DNA from: Mycobacterium sp. AT1
GTDB lineage: Bacteria; Actinomycetota; Actinomycetes; Mycobacteriales; Mycobacteriaceae
Direction of reading: 5' to 3'
Assembly: GCF_002043095.1 (NCBI RefSeq)
Contig: NZ_MVOC01000031.1
Span: 36,615-100,614 of the forward strand
Length of the DNA stretch: 64,000 nt
The position numbers and the translations under genes are program-made. Shown here in pieces: positions 1-9,647 of this stretch; the stretch's first letter is position 1; each line of letters starts with the position of its first letter. The notes beneath the pieces were generated by a model, which did no database searches, had not been told where the DNA came from, and saw only the letters and a program-made list of their open reading frames with translations.

Positions 1-112
1 CGACCTCGACGAGGTGCGTGCCAGGGTCGACGCCGCGTTGCGCCCCCACGCCGGCACCGTGTCCGCGGTGAGCATGCGACGACTCCAGCGGTACCGGCGA
101 CTCAGCATCTAG
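1..112 (+). CDS. 3' end of an unidentified protein (5' truncated by window edge)
   Basis: An open frame runs from the left edge (first full codon at base 2) to a TAG at 110-112 and encodes the last 36 residues of a protein. The tail is rich in Arg and Leu (ending RRLQRYRRLSI-like) and carries no recognisable motif. The frame has typical high-GC third-position bias, so I take it as the end of a real gene, but the product cannot be named. It is convergent with the next gene, leaving 12 bases between the two stop codons. Confidence 0.5.
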   Translation, partial: DLDEVRARVDAALRPHAGTVSAVSMRRLQRYRRLSI

Positions 113-124
113 CGACTTAGCGAC

Positions 125-997
125 TTAGCGGCGCCAGAATCGGTGCGGGCGGGCACCTTCGGTGACCGGCTGCGGCTTCAGCCGGCACAGCACGCCGAAG
201 TGGTCGGAGGGGAACACCCTCGGCAGCGCGCTGGAGATCGGCTCCGTTCCAAGCAGTTCGACGTCGGTCGCCGCCCAACCGCCGCCCTTCAGGAGTACCC
301 GGTCGAAGCGGACGTGGCGTTGCTTGTTCTTGCTGTCGAGCCGCATCAGGTTGATCGTCGTGTCCTCGGTGAACCCGTCCTCGTCCGGTCGCAGCATCGG
401 CCAGATGTCGTGGTACGGCTCGCCGATGCGCCCGTTCTCGGAGTCGCGCATGTTGAAATCGCCGAGTACGACGGCGTTCTCGGTTCGGCGCAGTGCGCGG
501 AAGACCTGGCCCAGCTGGCGCGAGCGCAGTCCGGCGGCCGCCTTTCCGCTCTCGAGATGCAGTGCGACGACGGTCAGGGGCTGGCCGCCGGGGTCGAGTT
601 CCGCGGTCATGAAGCCGCGGGCCAGGTTGGTGGGTAGCCGGGTGTAGGTGACGTTGGTGATCGGCAACCGGGACAGCATCAGCATGCCGTAGTTGCCGAG
701 GTCACCGCCGGTGACCTCGGCCCGCCGGTACCGCACCCGGATCCAGGGTTCGGCGAGGAACACCGCCAACGCGGCCGGGGTGATCTCTTGAAACACCATG
801 ACGTCCGGCATCTTTCGAGCCAGCACGTCGGCGATCGCACGGTAACGCGCCTCGGCGTGAAAGTCGCTGAACCACACGTTGAACGTCGCCACCACCAGCT
901 CGTCGCGGACCACCGGCGCGGCGCCACCGCCGTCGACCCACCGCTTCGACCCCACGTCGAACGAGCCGACGCGGACACTGCGCCGTCGCGACCTCAC
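125..997 (-). CDS. Endonuclease/exonuclease/phosphatase family protein
   Basis: This 290-residue protein has the fold shared by DNase I, exonuclease III and inositol-phosphate phosphatases. Signatures visible in order are VATFNVW near residue 36, FQEI near 70 (metal-binding Glu), ALHLESG near 145, LGDFNM near 177 (catalytic Asp/Asn) and SDHFGV near 265 (terminal Asp-His pair). These are the metal-dependent hydrolase residues, so the enzyme should cleave a phosphodiester or phosphoester; the substrate is unknown. No signal peptide is evident. The GTG start sits in a GTGA overlap with the stop of the upstream metallophosphoesterase gene, so the two phosphoesterases are translationally coupled. 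Confidence 0.85.
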   Translation of the reverse strand: MRSRRRSVRVGSFDVGSKRWVDGGGAAPVVRDELVVATFNVWFSDFHAEARYRAIADVLARKMPDVMVFQEITPAALAVFLAEPWIRVRYRRAEVTGGDLGNYGMLMLSRLPITNVTYTRLPTNLARGFMTAELDPGGQPLTVVALHLESGKAAAGLRSRQLGQVFRALRRTENAVVLGDFNMRDSENGRIGEPYHDIWPMLRPDEDGFTEDTTINLMRLDSKNKQRHVRFDRVLLKGGGWAATDVELLGTEPISSALPRVFPSDHFGVLCRLKPQPVTEGARPHRFWRR

Positions 998-2175
998 GCT
1001 CGACGCAGCGTCAGCACCGTGATCTCACTGGGTGCGAAGATGCGGAACGGCGGCCCCCAGAACCCGGTGCCACGACCGGCGTAGAGCTGGGTGCGTTCGC
1101 CGTGGCGGCTCAGCCCGTGGACGACGGGTTGATCGAGCCGGACGAAGAAGTTGAACGGCCAGATCTGGCCGCCGTGGGTGTGTCCGGATATCTGCAGGTC
1201 CACCCCCGCCGCGACGGCCTCGGGAATCTGCTTGGGCTGATGTGCCAGCAGGAGCACCGGAAGGTTCGGGTCCGTCCCGGCCAGCGCTGCCGACAGGTCG
1301 GCTCCATGACCGGTCACTCCGGAACCCGCGGCGGTCGCGTCGTCGACTCCCGCGACCACCAACCGGTCACCGCCGCGCTCGACCACGATGTGGCGGTTGT
1401 GCAAGACGTCCCAGCCGATGCCGGCCATGTAGTCGAGCCATCCCAACGCCTCCCCGTAGTACTCGTGGTTGCCGGTGACGTAGACGCGGGCGAGGCTGCC
1501 GCGCATCGCCTTCAGCGGGGCGGCCTGCGCCTCACGCATCGCGACGGTGCCGTCGGCGATGTCGCCGACGTGGCAGACGAGGTCCGCGTCGAGCTCGTTG
1601 ACGCGGTCCGTCACGCCCGCCGACCATCTGCTCCGGTCGATCGGCCCGTAGTGGGTGTCGGTGACCATGACCACCCGCAGGCTGTCGAGCCCTGCGCCGA
1701 GCCGCGGCACGGCGACCTCGAGTGACCTGACGCGCGGCACGCGCATCGCCTCGTAGTGGCCCCAGGCGAGGACGGCCAGCGTCAGTGCGACGACGGTGAA
1801 CGCGACGACGCGCGACCTCGTCGGGTCGTCGACTCCGAAGGCGGCCAACGCGACCCTCAGCACCAGGGCCAACACCGAACAGGTGAACAGCACCCACACC
1901 GCCCCGAGGAGGGTGTCGGCGGTGACCGCCATCCAATCGGGGCGGCGGCCGCCGTGCCCGAGGATCATCAGGGCGGGCAGGGCGACGAAGGCCGCCACGA
2001 AGACCGCCGTGCCGACGAGCACGACGGCCGTCGGCCAGCGCGTCTGCGCCGCCAGCAACGTCCACCACGGCACCGCGAGCAGGATCAGCGAGATGACGAA
2101 TGGGACCAGGCCCACCCACCACCTACGCCGTTGGCGAGCGTGCGGCTCGGTCTGAGTCGACTGGTGGTCTGACAT
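994..2175 (-). CDS. Membrane-anchored metallophosphoesterase
   Basis: I chose the ATG at 2175 (MSDHQSTQTE), giving 393 residues. The frame stays open to 2325, but that extension is Ser/Arg-rich low-complexity sequence and is probably untranslated. About four hydrophobic segments in residues 20-150 precede a calcineurin-like phosphoesterase domain with the full motif series: VTDTHYG, HVGDIADG, GNHEYYGE, LLAHQP and ISGHTHGGQIWP. These supply the dinuclear-metal ligands. The layout (N-terminal membrane helices, then a YkuE/YaeI-type phosphoesterase) matches bacterial membrane-associated phosphodiesterases that act on lipid or nucleotide substrates. It forms a two-gene operon with the downstream EEP-family gene. 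Confidence 0.85.
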   Translation of the reverse strand: MSDHQSTQTEPHARQRRRWWVGLVPFVISLILLAVPWWTLLAAQTRWPTAVVLVGTAVFVAAFVALPALMILGHGGRRPDWMAVTADTLLGAVWVLFTCSVLALVLRVALAAFGVDDPTRSRVVAFTVVALTLAVLAWGHYEAMRVPRVRSLEVAVPRLGAGLDSLRVVMVTDTHYGPIDRSRWSAGVTDRVNELDADLVCHVGDIADGTVAMREAQAAPLKAMRGSLARVYVTGNHEYYGEALGWLDYMAGIGWDVLHNRHIVVERGGDRLVVAGVDDATAAGSGVTGHGADLSAALAGTDPNLPVLLLAHQPKQIPEAVAAGVDLQISGHTHGGQIWPFNFFVRLDQPVVHGLSRHGERTQLYAGRGTGFWGPPFRIFAPSEITVLTLRRA

Positions 2176-2242
2176 GGCGGAGCGCCTCGATCCGGGTCGT
2201 GGGTTACCGCCGAGGCTACCCACACCGTCGCGCGTCGACCCC

Positions 2243-4024
2243 TTAGCGGCCGACGACCGCCTCGTCAGGGGCGTCGGGATCCTTCTCGATCGCGATGACG
2301 AAGTCGTCGCCGTGCTCGACGACACCTGCGATCACCGCGTCGTCGATTGCCTCGGCGGCGTAGCGCTGTCGGATCATCATGGGATCGGTGCGGAGGTCCT
2401 TGACCAGGGCGACCGCCAAGCCAACCATCACCAACACGAACGGCAGCGCCGCCAGGATCGTCAACGACTGCAGGCCGGTCAAAGCGTCGTCACCACCGAC
2501 GAGCAGCATGACTGCCGCCACGGCTCCCGTTGCGGCGCCCCAGAACACGACCGTGCCACGGGACGGCTCGATGGTCCCGCGTTCGGACAGCGAACCCATC
2601 ACGATGGAGGCCGCATCGGCGCCCGAGACGAAGAAGATGGCGACCAACACGATCACGACGATGCTGGCGACCGTGGCGAACGGGAACTGGTCGAGCAGGG
2701 TGAACAGCTGGCCTTCGGTGGTGCCCTCGCCTGCGAGGTCGACGCCGCTCTGCTGAATGCTGATCGCCGCGCCACCGAAGATCGCGAACCAGATCAACGA
2801 CACCACACTCGGCACCAGCAGTACACCGGTCACGAACTGACGGATGGTGCGGCCGCGGGAGATTCGCGCGATGAACATGCCGACGAACGGCGTCCACGAC
2901 AGCCACCATGCCCAGTAGAAGACCGTCCAGCTCTGCAGCCAGGTGTCCACGGCGGGACCCTCCGCGCCGCTACGGGCCGACATCATCGCCATGTCCTGCA
3001 GGTAGCTGCCCAGCGACGTCGGGATCACGTTGAGGATGAAGACCGTTGGGCCGACTAAGAATACGAAGACCGCGAGGCTCAGTGCGAGCACCATGTTGAT
3101 GTTGGAGAGCCACTGAATGCCCTTGGCAACGCCCGACACCGCGGAGAAGATGAAGGCGACGGTGAGGACGGCGATGATGATGACCAGCACCGCGTTGCCC
3201 GTGGCACTGATACCGGCGACGATGTTGAGTCCACTGCGAATCTGCAACGCGCCCAAGCCAAGTGATGCGGCCGAGCCGAACAGCGTCGCGAAGATCGCGA
3301 GCATGTCGATGACCTTGCCGAGCGGTCCGTTGGCCTTGTCACCGATCAGGGGGGCGAACGCGGCGCTGATCAGCTGCAGGCGGCCCTTGCGGTACACCCC
3401 GTAGGCGATGGCAAGACCGACCACGGCGTAGATGGCCCACGGGTGCAGGGTCCAATGGAACAACGTGGTGGCCATCGCGGTCTGCATGGCTTCGGGATTT
3501 CCGGCTTCACCGGTGCCCGGCGGGGGCGTGACGAGGTGCGACAGCGGCTCGGCGACACCGTAGAACATCAGTCCGATGCCCATGCCTGCGCTGAACATCA
3601 TCGCGATCCACGAGATCGTTCTGAACTCGGGCTCCTCGTCGTCACGGCCGAGCGGGATGGCGCCGAACCGGCTGACGGCCAACCAGAGCACGAACAGCAC
3701 GAACGCCGACGACGTCACGACGAACAGCCATCCGGTGTTCTCCATCGTCCAGGTCAGCGCCGAGCCGGACACGCTCTTCAGTGACGGTGTGCTGAGGAAT
3801 CCCCACACCAGGAAGCCAAGCGCGATGACGGCGGTGACGCCGAACACCACCCAGTCGACGCCCCGGCTGCGCGCCTGTTCCTTCTCGTCGACCGGAACGT
3901 CGAGGGCGGGATGCGGGATAACGCCGCCGCGACCGGTTTGCAGAACGGACACCACTCGGCGGCGTTTGCGGTGTTCGTCGGGCTCGTTCGAACGGTCGAT
4001 CTCGGATTTCGCGTCAGTCGTCAC
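2243..4024 (-). CDS. BCCT family betaine/choline/carnitine-type transporter
   Basis: This 593-residue, roughly 12-TM sodium-coupled osmolyte transporter belongs to the BetP/OpuD/BetT family. The family-defining stretch is visible in the middle (YWAWWLSWTPFVGMFIARIS near residues 370-390), as is the GMGIGLMFYGVAEP motif around 150-165 that lines the substrate and sodium sites. The N-terminus is hydrophilic and charged (about 60 residues) and the C-terminus is an acidic cytoplasmic tail. In BetP such tails sense osmotic state; here that is inference. The GTG at 4024 is the furthest in-frame start. The gene stands alone, with 190 bases of noncoding DNA upstream. Confidence 0.9.
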   Translation of the reverse strand: MTTDAKSEIDRSNEPDEHRKRRRVVSVLQTGRGGVIPHPALDVPVDEKEQARSRGVDWVVFGVTAVIALGFLVWGFLSTPSLKSVSGSALTWTMENTGWLFVVTSSAFVLFVLWLAVSRFGAIPLGRDDEEPEFRTISWIAMMFSAGMGIGLMFYGVAEPLSHLVTPPPGTGEAGNPEAMQTAMATTLFHWTLHPWAIYAVVGLAIAYGVYRKGRLQLISAAFAPLIGDKANGPLGKVIDMLAIFATLFGSAASLGLGALQIRSGLNIVAGISATGNAVLVIIIAVLTVAFIFSAVSGVAKGIQWLSNINMVLALSLAVFVFLVGPTVFILNVIPTSLGSYLQDMAMMSARSGAEGPAVDTWLQSWTVFYWAWWLSWTPFVGMFIARISRGRTIRQFVTGVLLVPSVVSLIWFAIFGGAAISIQQSGVDLAGEGTTEGQLFTLLDQFPFATVASIVVIVLVAIFFVSGADAASIVMGSLSERGTIEPSRGTVVFWGAATGAVAAVMLLVGGDDALTGLQSLTILAALPFVLVMVGLAVALVKDLRTDPMMIRQRYAAEAIDDAVIAGVVEHGDDFVIAIEKDPDAPDEAVVGR

Positions 4025-4214
4025 GTGAGCTGCCTTCGGTTAACGGTCGGCATACGGGCGAACAACACACAACTCCCTCACAGCAGGCCCGTCAACCTGA
4101 GCAACGTCGACGACGCGCCCGACACGGTGTCCCCACGCCCCCGCGACCAGACGCATATGTGCACGACACGCCGAGAATTTTCGCAGGCTTGCGACTGTTG
4201 GCGAGGGCGGGATC
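4025..4214. promoter_or_regulatory. Intergenic region upstream of the BCCT gene
   Basis: These 190 noncoding bases lie between the decarboxylase stop and the transporter start, both on the minus strand. They should hold the BCCT promoter and the end of the amine operon. I see no strong hairpin and no convincing -10/-35 pair. Confidence 0.3.
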
Positions 4215-5660
4215 TCAGGTGACGACCTTCACGAACCCCATCGTCGGGTCGGACGCGCTGATCGGATTTCCGCGGTCCCGCAACGCCGTCAGCAGTGCGA
4301 GAACCTCGCCGTCGAGCCGCTCCCCCGGCATCACCAAGGGGATGCCGGGTGGGTATGGCGTGATGGCCTCGGCGGCGATCCGGCCGGCTGCCTCCGACAG
4401 CCGCACCGACTCCGCACCGGCGAAGAACGCCTCCCGCGGGGTGAGCACCGGCTCCGGCCGCACGGCCAACACGTCGGCGACCATCCCGTGGCTCGCCTCT
4501 GGCCGCGTTCCTGCGCGTCGGGCCACCTCGTCGAAACCGGCGACCAGCCGGTCCATGTCCGCCTCGGTGTTGCCAATCGTGCTGATGCACAGGACATGTC
4601 CGGTGCCGCTCAGCTCCGGTTGGACGCCGTGGACCGCGTTGAGCCGGGCGACCACGTCGCGCGCGTCCATGTCCAGGGTCGACGTTCCGACGAGCATCTT
4701 GGTTTCGTCGAGCTGGTGCAACCCGGTGCCAGGGCCCGCAAGGTGCTCCGGGCGCAGCACCGTCAACCCCGGGACGGCAGCCAACCGGTCCGCGGTGCGG
4801 CGGGCGCGATCAAGTGTCGCCTCGAGCATCTCCCGGCCGTCGGTCGTCATTTGGCGCCGGGCGAGGTCGATCGACGCCATGATCGCGAAGTGCGGGCTGG
4901 TGGTCTGGATCAGCTGAAGAGCCCGGCGCACCGTCGCGGGGTCGAGTTGCGTCGGGTCGACGTGCAGCACGGCGGCCTGGCTCAGCCCGGAGAGAATCTT
5001 GTGGACCGACTGGACGGTGGCCGCCGCCCCGGACCGTTCGCCGGGAGTGGGAAGGTCCGGGTGGAAGGCGAAGTGTGGCGAATGTGCGCCGTCGACGAGC
5101 AGTTTGGCGTCGTAGCGGCGGCACAGCTCGGCCAGTGCGGCGATGTCACCGGTGGTGCCGTAGTACGTGGGGTGCAACACCCAGAGCGCCTTGGCGGCCG
5201 ACTCGGCGAAGGCCCGCTCGACGACGTCGGCGTCGAGACCGTGTGCGACGCCAAAGCGAGCGTCCCACCGGGGTTCCAACCAGACTGGCTTGGCCCCGAC
5301 CTGGACCAGACCCGCGAGCACCGACTTGTGGGCGTTGCGCGCCACCAGGACCGGCTCACCTGGACGCAGCGCCGACAGCGCGACGGCGATGTTCCCGCTC
5401 GTCGACCCCTGCACCAGGATGAAGCTCTGCCCAACGCCCCACGCGTCGGCGATCAGCTCCTCGGCCTCGGCGATCGGCCCCTCGGGGCAGTGCAGCGTGT
5501 CGGTGTCGGGCAGGTTGTTCAGGTCGACGTCGGCCAGGTGCGCGCGGAACCACGGGTCGAGGGTGCGGCCGCCCTTGTGACCGGGGCTGTAGAACGGCGC
5601 CTGGTCGCGCTCGACGAACGCCCTCAGCGAGTCGAACAGCGGGGCGGTGTCATGCTTCAA
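4215..5660 (-). CDS. Orn/Lys/Arg decarboxylase-type PLP enzyme
   Basis: This 481-residue fold-type I PLP protein is of the short actinobacterial/Bacillus YaaO-type decarboxylase family. Visible features are FYSPGHKGG near residue 23 (family N-terminal motif), VQGSTSGN near 84 (phosphate binding), LLVDGAHSPHF with Asp190 (PLP pyridine N contact) and SVHKILSGLSQ with Lys221 (Schiff base). It probably decarboxylates a basic amino acid to a polyamine or diamine; which one cannot be read from sequence. The start is TTG at 5660 in a TTGA overlap with the upstream amidohydrolase stop. No in-frame ATG lies nearby, so this weak start makes translational coupling likely. It is the last gene of the five-gene amine operon. 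Confidence 0.85.
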   Translation of the reverse strand: MKHDTAPLFDSLRAFVERDQAPFYSPGHKGGRTLDPWFRAHLADVDLNNLPDTDTLHCPEGPIAEAEELIADAWGVGQSFILVQGSTSGNIAVALSALRPGEPVLVARNAHKSVLAGLVQVGAKPVWLEPRWDARFGVAHGLDADVVERAFAESAAKALWVLHPTYYGTTGDIAALAELCRRYDAKLLVDGAHSPHFAFHPDLPTPGERSGAAATVQSVHKILSGLSQAAVLHVDPTQLDPATVRRALQLIQTTSPHFAIMASIDLARRQMTTDGREMLEATLDRARRTADRLAAVPGLTVLRPEHLAGPGTGLHQLDETKMLVGTSTLDMDARDVVARLNAVHGVQPELSGTGHVLCISTIGNTEADMDRLVAGFDEVARRAGTRPEASHGMVADVLAVRPEPVLTPREAFFAGAESVRLSEAAGRIAAEAITPYPPGIPLVMPGERLDGEVLALLTALRDRGNPISASDPTMGFVKVVT

Positions 5661-6832
5661 AGTCCATACACCCGTTGCGCATTGGTGACACCGATGAGGT
5701 CGACGACGTGGATGGCGTCGTCGTCGGTGCAGTCACCGGCACGCACCCATTCGCCGAGCACGACGCCCATGGCGCGGCGCCACAGCACCGACCCGAGGAC
5801 GTGCAGTTCGGGTGGCCCGAACGCATCCGAGGAGTACAGCTGCTTGGCGAACGGCGCCGTCTCCATCGCCTCGGCGACCAGACCCGTCGACCGCACCCCG
5901 AGGTAGTTGACCGCCAGGCCGACGTCGAAGTTGACGTGGTCGAACGCTTGGGCCAGGTACCCGGCCTGGCGTTGAAAGGGGTAGCAGTGCAACAGCAATA
6001 CCGGGACGGGCGTCATCGTGCGAAGCAGGGGCAACAGCAACATCGGGTCGCTGCGGTGCAGATCCATGTCACGATCACCGAAGCCGACGTGCACCTGAAT
6101 CGGCAGCCCGTGCGCGGCGGCCTCGTGCACGCCGAAGGCGATCAACAGGGCGTCGTCGACTCGGAGCGGCCGGGGTCCGGCGACGAAGGCCCTTGCGTGC
6201 GCGACGACGTCGGCGTCCGACGGGCGGGTCCAGTCGACGTCGAACCCGACGCGGTAGGCCGCAATGGTCTTGGTGCCGACCACGTGTGGGTCGTCGACCG
6301 CGGCCCGCAGCGCGGCCCGAAAGGCGTCGGGGAAGTCCTCGGCAGACGTGCCGCCCTCGATCAGGTCCTCGGTGAGGCGCTCCAAACGCAGGATCTCCGA
6401 TGACGGCACGCCGCTGAGTGCGGTGAGGTGCTCGGGCGTGGTGATGAGGTCGCCCTTGAACCCGGTGTCGACGACCCAGCGTCCGATGCGCGCCGCGGGC
6501 AGCATGATCCGCGACAGGTCGTCCGGTGAGAACTCGCTGCGCCGCGCCCAGTAGTCGTCGGCGCTGGCCAGCGGCTCGAGTCCCAGCAGGGGCGCACACC
6601 ATCGGCGGATGGAAAGGCCGAGCGGAGAGTCGAATTGGGTCATGAAGCTCGGGACGGGATCGGTGGACCCCTCGTTGATCGAGGCCTCGAAGTCGGCCCG
6701 GTCGACGGGCTGGCTGAAGGTGCCGTGCACGTGATGGTCGACCAGTTCGACGGTCTGCAGGTGCGCGGCCAGGGGTTCCGGCACGTCACCGCGTACGCCG
6801 GCGAAGACGTCCGGCAATTCACCAGCCTGCAT
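5657..6832 (-). CDS. Amidohydrolase-2 family protein (FluG N-terminal-domain-like)
   Basis: This is a 391-residue TIM-barrel metal-dependent hydrolase. The ATG at 6832 (MQAGELPDVF) overlaps the end of the upstream aminotransferase gene by 14 bases. The frame is open further upstream, but that part is antisense-like filler inside the aminotransferase. Motifs are LVDHHVHGTF near residue 29 (HxH metal ligands), VPVLLLHCYPFQRQAG near 280, DVGLAVNYLG and YSSDAFGPPELHVLGSVLWR near 345 (terminal metal Asp). In fungal FluG an amidohydrolase of this type is fused to a type I glutamine synthetase; here the partner is a separate gene in the same operon. Its likely job is hydrolysis of an amide or gamma-glutamyl intermediate. 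Confidence 0.8.
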   Translation of the reverse strand: MQAGELPDVFAGVRGDVPEPLAAHLQTVELVDHHVHGTFSQPVDRADFEASINEGSTDPVPSFMTQFDSPLGLSIRRWCAPLLGLEPLASADDYWARRSEFSPDDLSRIMLPAARIGRWVVDTGFKGDLITTPEHLTALSGVPSSEILRLERLTEDLIEGGTSAEDFPDAFRAALRAAVDDPHVVGTKTIAAYRVGFDVDWTRPSDADVVAHARAFVAGPRPLRVDDALLIAFGVHEAAAHGLPIQVHVGFGDRDMDLHRSDPMLLLPLLRTMTPVPVLLLHCYPFQRQAGYLAQAFDHVNFDVGLAVNYLGVRSTGLVAEAMETAPFAKQLYSSDAFGPPELHVLGSVLWRRAMGVVLGEWVRAGDCTDDDAIHVVDLIGVTNAQRVYGL

Positions 6833-8126
6833 ATCGAGCCACCTCCTCGGCGTTGACACGTCCTGCGGCCGCGTCGGCGATGGCCGCGCCCAAGATCTCG
6901 ACCGCCCGGCCCGCCTCGGCTTCGGTGAGCACCAGCGGTGGCGTGATCTCCAGGACGTTGCCGCCGACGTAGTAGACGACCGCTCCCAACTCCCACGCAC
7001 GGTAGACCACCTCCGCCGCCAGCCGGGGGGCACGCTCCCCGGTGCCGGGGTCGACGAGTTCCAGCCCGATCGCCAGCCCACGCCCACGGACGTCACCGAT
7101 GCGGTCGGCGCCCGGTGAGCCGGCCAGCGCGCGAAGCCCGTCGGCGAGCACCTTGCCGACGGTGGCCGCCCGTTCCGGCAGGTTCTCTCCGACGACGGTG
7201 GCCAGCACCGCGCGGCCCGCCGCGGTGCACACCGGGTTGCCCGCCGTGGTGAGAAGTGCTGCCGCAGGCGGGTTGTCGAGGATCTCGGCGGGCCCCACCG
7301 CAGCCGAAAGGGGTAGGCCGCCGCCGAGCACCTTGCCGAACGTGACGATGTCGGGTTCGACGCCGTCGTGGGTGAAGGCGTGCAGCGTGCCGGGCCTTCC
7401 GAGACCCATCTTCACCTCGTCGCAGATCATCGGCACGCGAAAGCGCCTGCACAGCTCGTGCAGCTGGGCCAGGAAGCCGTCGGGTGGCACGACGAGGCCG
7501 CCGTCGGACAGGATCGGCTCGACGATCAGGCAGGCGATGGTGTCGCTGGCCAGGTGCTCCTCGGCCAGCGCCAGGCAGGCCGTGACGTCGGCCTCCACCC
7601 CGTCGGGCCCGGGCCGAAAGGGGTTGGGATAGGCCAGGAACACCGCATCCGGATCGGCGGGTGCGCCCGCGTCCACGTGCACGCCGGACACGCCCATCGC
7701 GACCCCGACTCCGCCGTGGTAACTGTGCTCGAAGGCGATGACGGTGCGCTTGCCGGTCGCGTGCCGGCAGGCCCGCAGCGCGACGTCGTTGGCGTCGGAG
7801 CCGGCGTGTCCAAGGTAGACCCGCCGCTCTCCACTGCCGGGCACCAGCGCCAGGAGGTCCTCGGCCAAACCCACCGAGTCGGGGTGGACCGCCGAGAGCC
7901 CGCCGGACCCCGGCGCGTTCCGGATCGCGCGACTGACCGCCTCGACGACGGCCGGGTGCCCGTGCCCGAGCCCGCTCGCCGTCCACGTCGCAGACAGGTC
8001 GAGCAGCTCGCGACCGTCGGGGGTCACCAACGTCGAACCGTGGCCCGACACCACCTCCAACGGGAAGAACCGAAGCTTCTCGATTCCCGCGACAGCAGCC
8101 TCGTCCCGGGCGTAGAGCGAGCTCAT
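6819..8126 (-). CDS. Class III (omega-amino acid type) aminotransferase
   Basis: This 435-residue PLP-dependent aminotransferase starts at the ATG at 8126 (MSSLYARDEA), in an ATGA overlap with the permease stop; the long open frame upstream lies inside the permease gene and is not coding. Family features are LDLSATWTASGLGHGHP near residue 48, the GSDANDVALR cofactor-phosphate region near 105, SYHGG near 140, MICDEVKMGLGRPG near 230 (PLP-binding Asp) and TFGKVLGGGLP near 265 (Schiff-base Lys). Such enzymes transaminate terminal amines such as GABA, putrescine or beta-alanine. Given the ligase, permease, amidohydrolase and decarboxylase in the operon, an amine or gamma-glutamyl-amine substrate is plausible. 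Confidence 0.85.
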   Translation of the reverse strand: MSSLYARDEAAVAGIEKLRFFPLEVVSGHGSTLVTPDGRELLDLSATWTASGLGHGHPAVVEAVSRAIRNAPGSGGLSAVHPDSVGLAEDLLALVPGSGERRVYLGHAGSDANDVALRACRHATGKRTVIAFEHSYHGGVGVAMGVSGVHVDAGAPADPDAVFLAYPNPFRPGPDGVEADVTACLALAEEHLASDTIACLIVEPILSDGGLVVPPDGFLAQLHELCRRFRVPMICDEVKMGLGRPGTLHAFTHDGVEPDIVTFGKVLGGGLPLSAAVGPAEILDNPPAAALLTTAGNPVCTAAGRAVLATVVGENLPERAATVGKVLADGLRALAGSPGADRIGDVRGRGLAIGLELVDPGTGERAPRLAAEVVYRAWELGAVVYYVGGNVLEITPPLVLTEAEAGRAVEILGAAIADAAAGRVNAEEVARYAGW

Positions 8127-9610
8127 TCCGTCGCGGCCAGCTCGGCGCTCAGCGACGCCCCGACTCGTTTGGCGATTCCGGACGCGGCCAGCGCGATCAC
8201 CAAACCGACTGCGCACCAGTACAGTCCGAGCAGGGGTGCGGCGGTCCACTCCGTCGCGTCCTTGACGTTGAACCACAGGATCACTGCGATCACCACCGCG
8301 CCGAGCAGCGGGAGCGCCAAGCCGAGCACCTTGCCCCCGCCACCGTGCACGCGGACGAACTTGGGCGCGCCGACGAACCACGCGGCGGCGAGTTCCACCA
8401 GCAGGTAGCAGACCATGAGGCATACCGAGCCTGCGACGGCGAACAGGAAGTAGGTGTCGATGGCGGGGTTGCCGGTGCCCATGTCCGGCCAGCGGAAGGC
8501 TCCGCAGAGCAGGTCGACCACCAGCGCGACGCCGACCACCAACCAGGTGGCGAAGCGGGGACCGCCGGTGCCCTCGTGGATGTTGGCCAACGCCTTGGGG
8601 CCGAAGCCGTCCCGACCGAACGCGTACAGCATCCGGCCGGACGTCGCGGACGTCGCCAGGTGGCAGCCGAACGCCGCCACGGTGGCGGTGAAGATGATGA
8701 GCAGGCTGAACCACTGCCCGACGTACGTGCTGCCCAAGTCCCCCAACGTGTTTCCCGAACTCTGGAATGCCTCGAGACCGGCGGCGTCGGTGCCGAATCC
8801 GACCACCTGGGCGAACATCACGACCACGAACAGCACACCGGTGAGGAGCAGCGTTCCCGCCAGCGCCCTCGGGATGTTGCGGCCGGGGTCGTCGGTTTCC
8901 TCGCCCATCGAGGCGCAGGCCTCGAAACCCGCCCACGACAGGAACGCGGCCACCACGCCGCTGATCACCGCGGAGCTGGAGACGCCGTCGAAGGTGAAGA
9001 CGCTGAAGTCGACCCCGGTCGACGGTGCTCCGCCCTTGGCGAAGATCACCACCACCAGGGCCACCATCGACACGATGCCGATGCCCTCGATCACCAGCAG
9101 GATCTTCGCCAGCAGTCGAATGTCACGGCCGGACAACAGGAATGAGATGGCGGCGCCAATCACGACCACCAGCAGCCACGGCACCTGATACGGGTCCGGG
9201 TTGGACGGTTGCAGTTGGGCGATGAACGCGTTGGTGAACGCCGCGGTCAACGCCAGGGTGCCGATGGAGAACCCGACGTAGGCGCCGAGCATCGCGAAGC
9301 CGGAGAAGAACCCGGCCCGCGGCCCGATGGTCCCGCCTACCAAGCCGTACGCCGACCCGGCGTGGTTGAGGTGCCTGGTGAGGCGGACGAAGCTGTACCC
9401 GACCAGCGACACCCCGACGAGACCGATGAGGAACACCAGGGGGATGGCCTTGCCAACCGTGGCGATCAGACCCTGACCGTTGCCGGACATGGCCAGTGTC
9501 GGCCCGACCAGGGCGACGGACATGGCCAGCGCCACCCAGAACGGGAGGCGGCGGTGCGGAAGTTGACCGGTTTCCTCCGATGGACTGGCCGGTGACGTAC
9601 TCGTGCTCAT
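8123..9610 (-). CDS. APC-superfamily amino acid/amine permease
   Basis: This 495-residue membrane protein has about 12-14 hydrophobic segments. The first helix contains GPTLAMSGNGQG, the unwound substrate-binding motif of APC transporters, and HLNHAGSAYG follows at about residue 85. It resembles PuuP- and ethanolamine/putrescine-type importers, but the substrate is not certain. The ATG at 9610 lies 37 bases after the ligase stop, and its stop overlaps the next gene by 4 bases. It probably imports the amine that the neighbouring ligase glutamylates. Confidence 0.88.
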   Translation of the reverse strand: MSTSTSPASPSEETGQLPHRRLPFWVALAMSVALVGPTLAMSGNGQGLIATVGKAIPLVFLIGLVGVSLVGYSFVRLTRHLNHAGSAYGLVGGTIGPRAGFFSGFAMLGAYVGFSIGTLALTAAFTNAFIAQLQPSNPDPYQVPWLLVVVIGAAISFLLSGRDIRLLAKILLVIEGIGIVSMVALVVVIFAKGGAPSTGVDFSVFTFDGVSSSAVISGVVAAFLSWAGFEACASMGEETDDPGRNIPRALAGTLLLTGVLFVVVMFAQVVGFGTDAAGLEAFQSSGNTLGDLGSTYVGQWFSLLIIFTATVAAFGCHLATSATSGRMLYAFGRDGFGPKALANIHEGTGGPRFATWLVVGVALVVDLLCGAFRWPDMGTGNPAIDTYFLFAVAGSVCLMVCYLLVELAAAWFVGAPKFVRVHGGGGKVLGLALPLLGAVVIAVILWFNVKDATEWTAAPLLGLYWCAVGLVIALAASGIAKRVGASLSAELAATE

Positions 9611-9647
9611 CGATGTCTCCTCGGTTCCTGGGGTGGCAAACGCTGGG

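Noticed and set aside
8127..8936. N-terminal extension of the class III aminotransferase by 270 codons
   Set aside because: It lies inside the permease gene and is Arg/Gly-rich without homology. The ATGA overlap at 8123-8126 gives a natural start.
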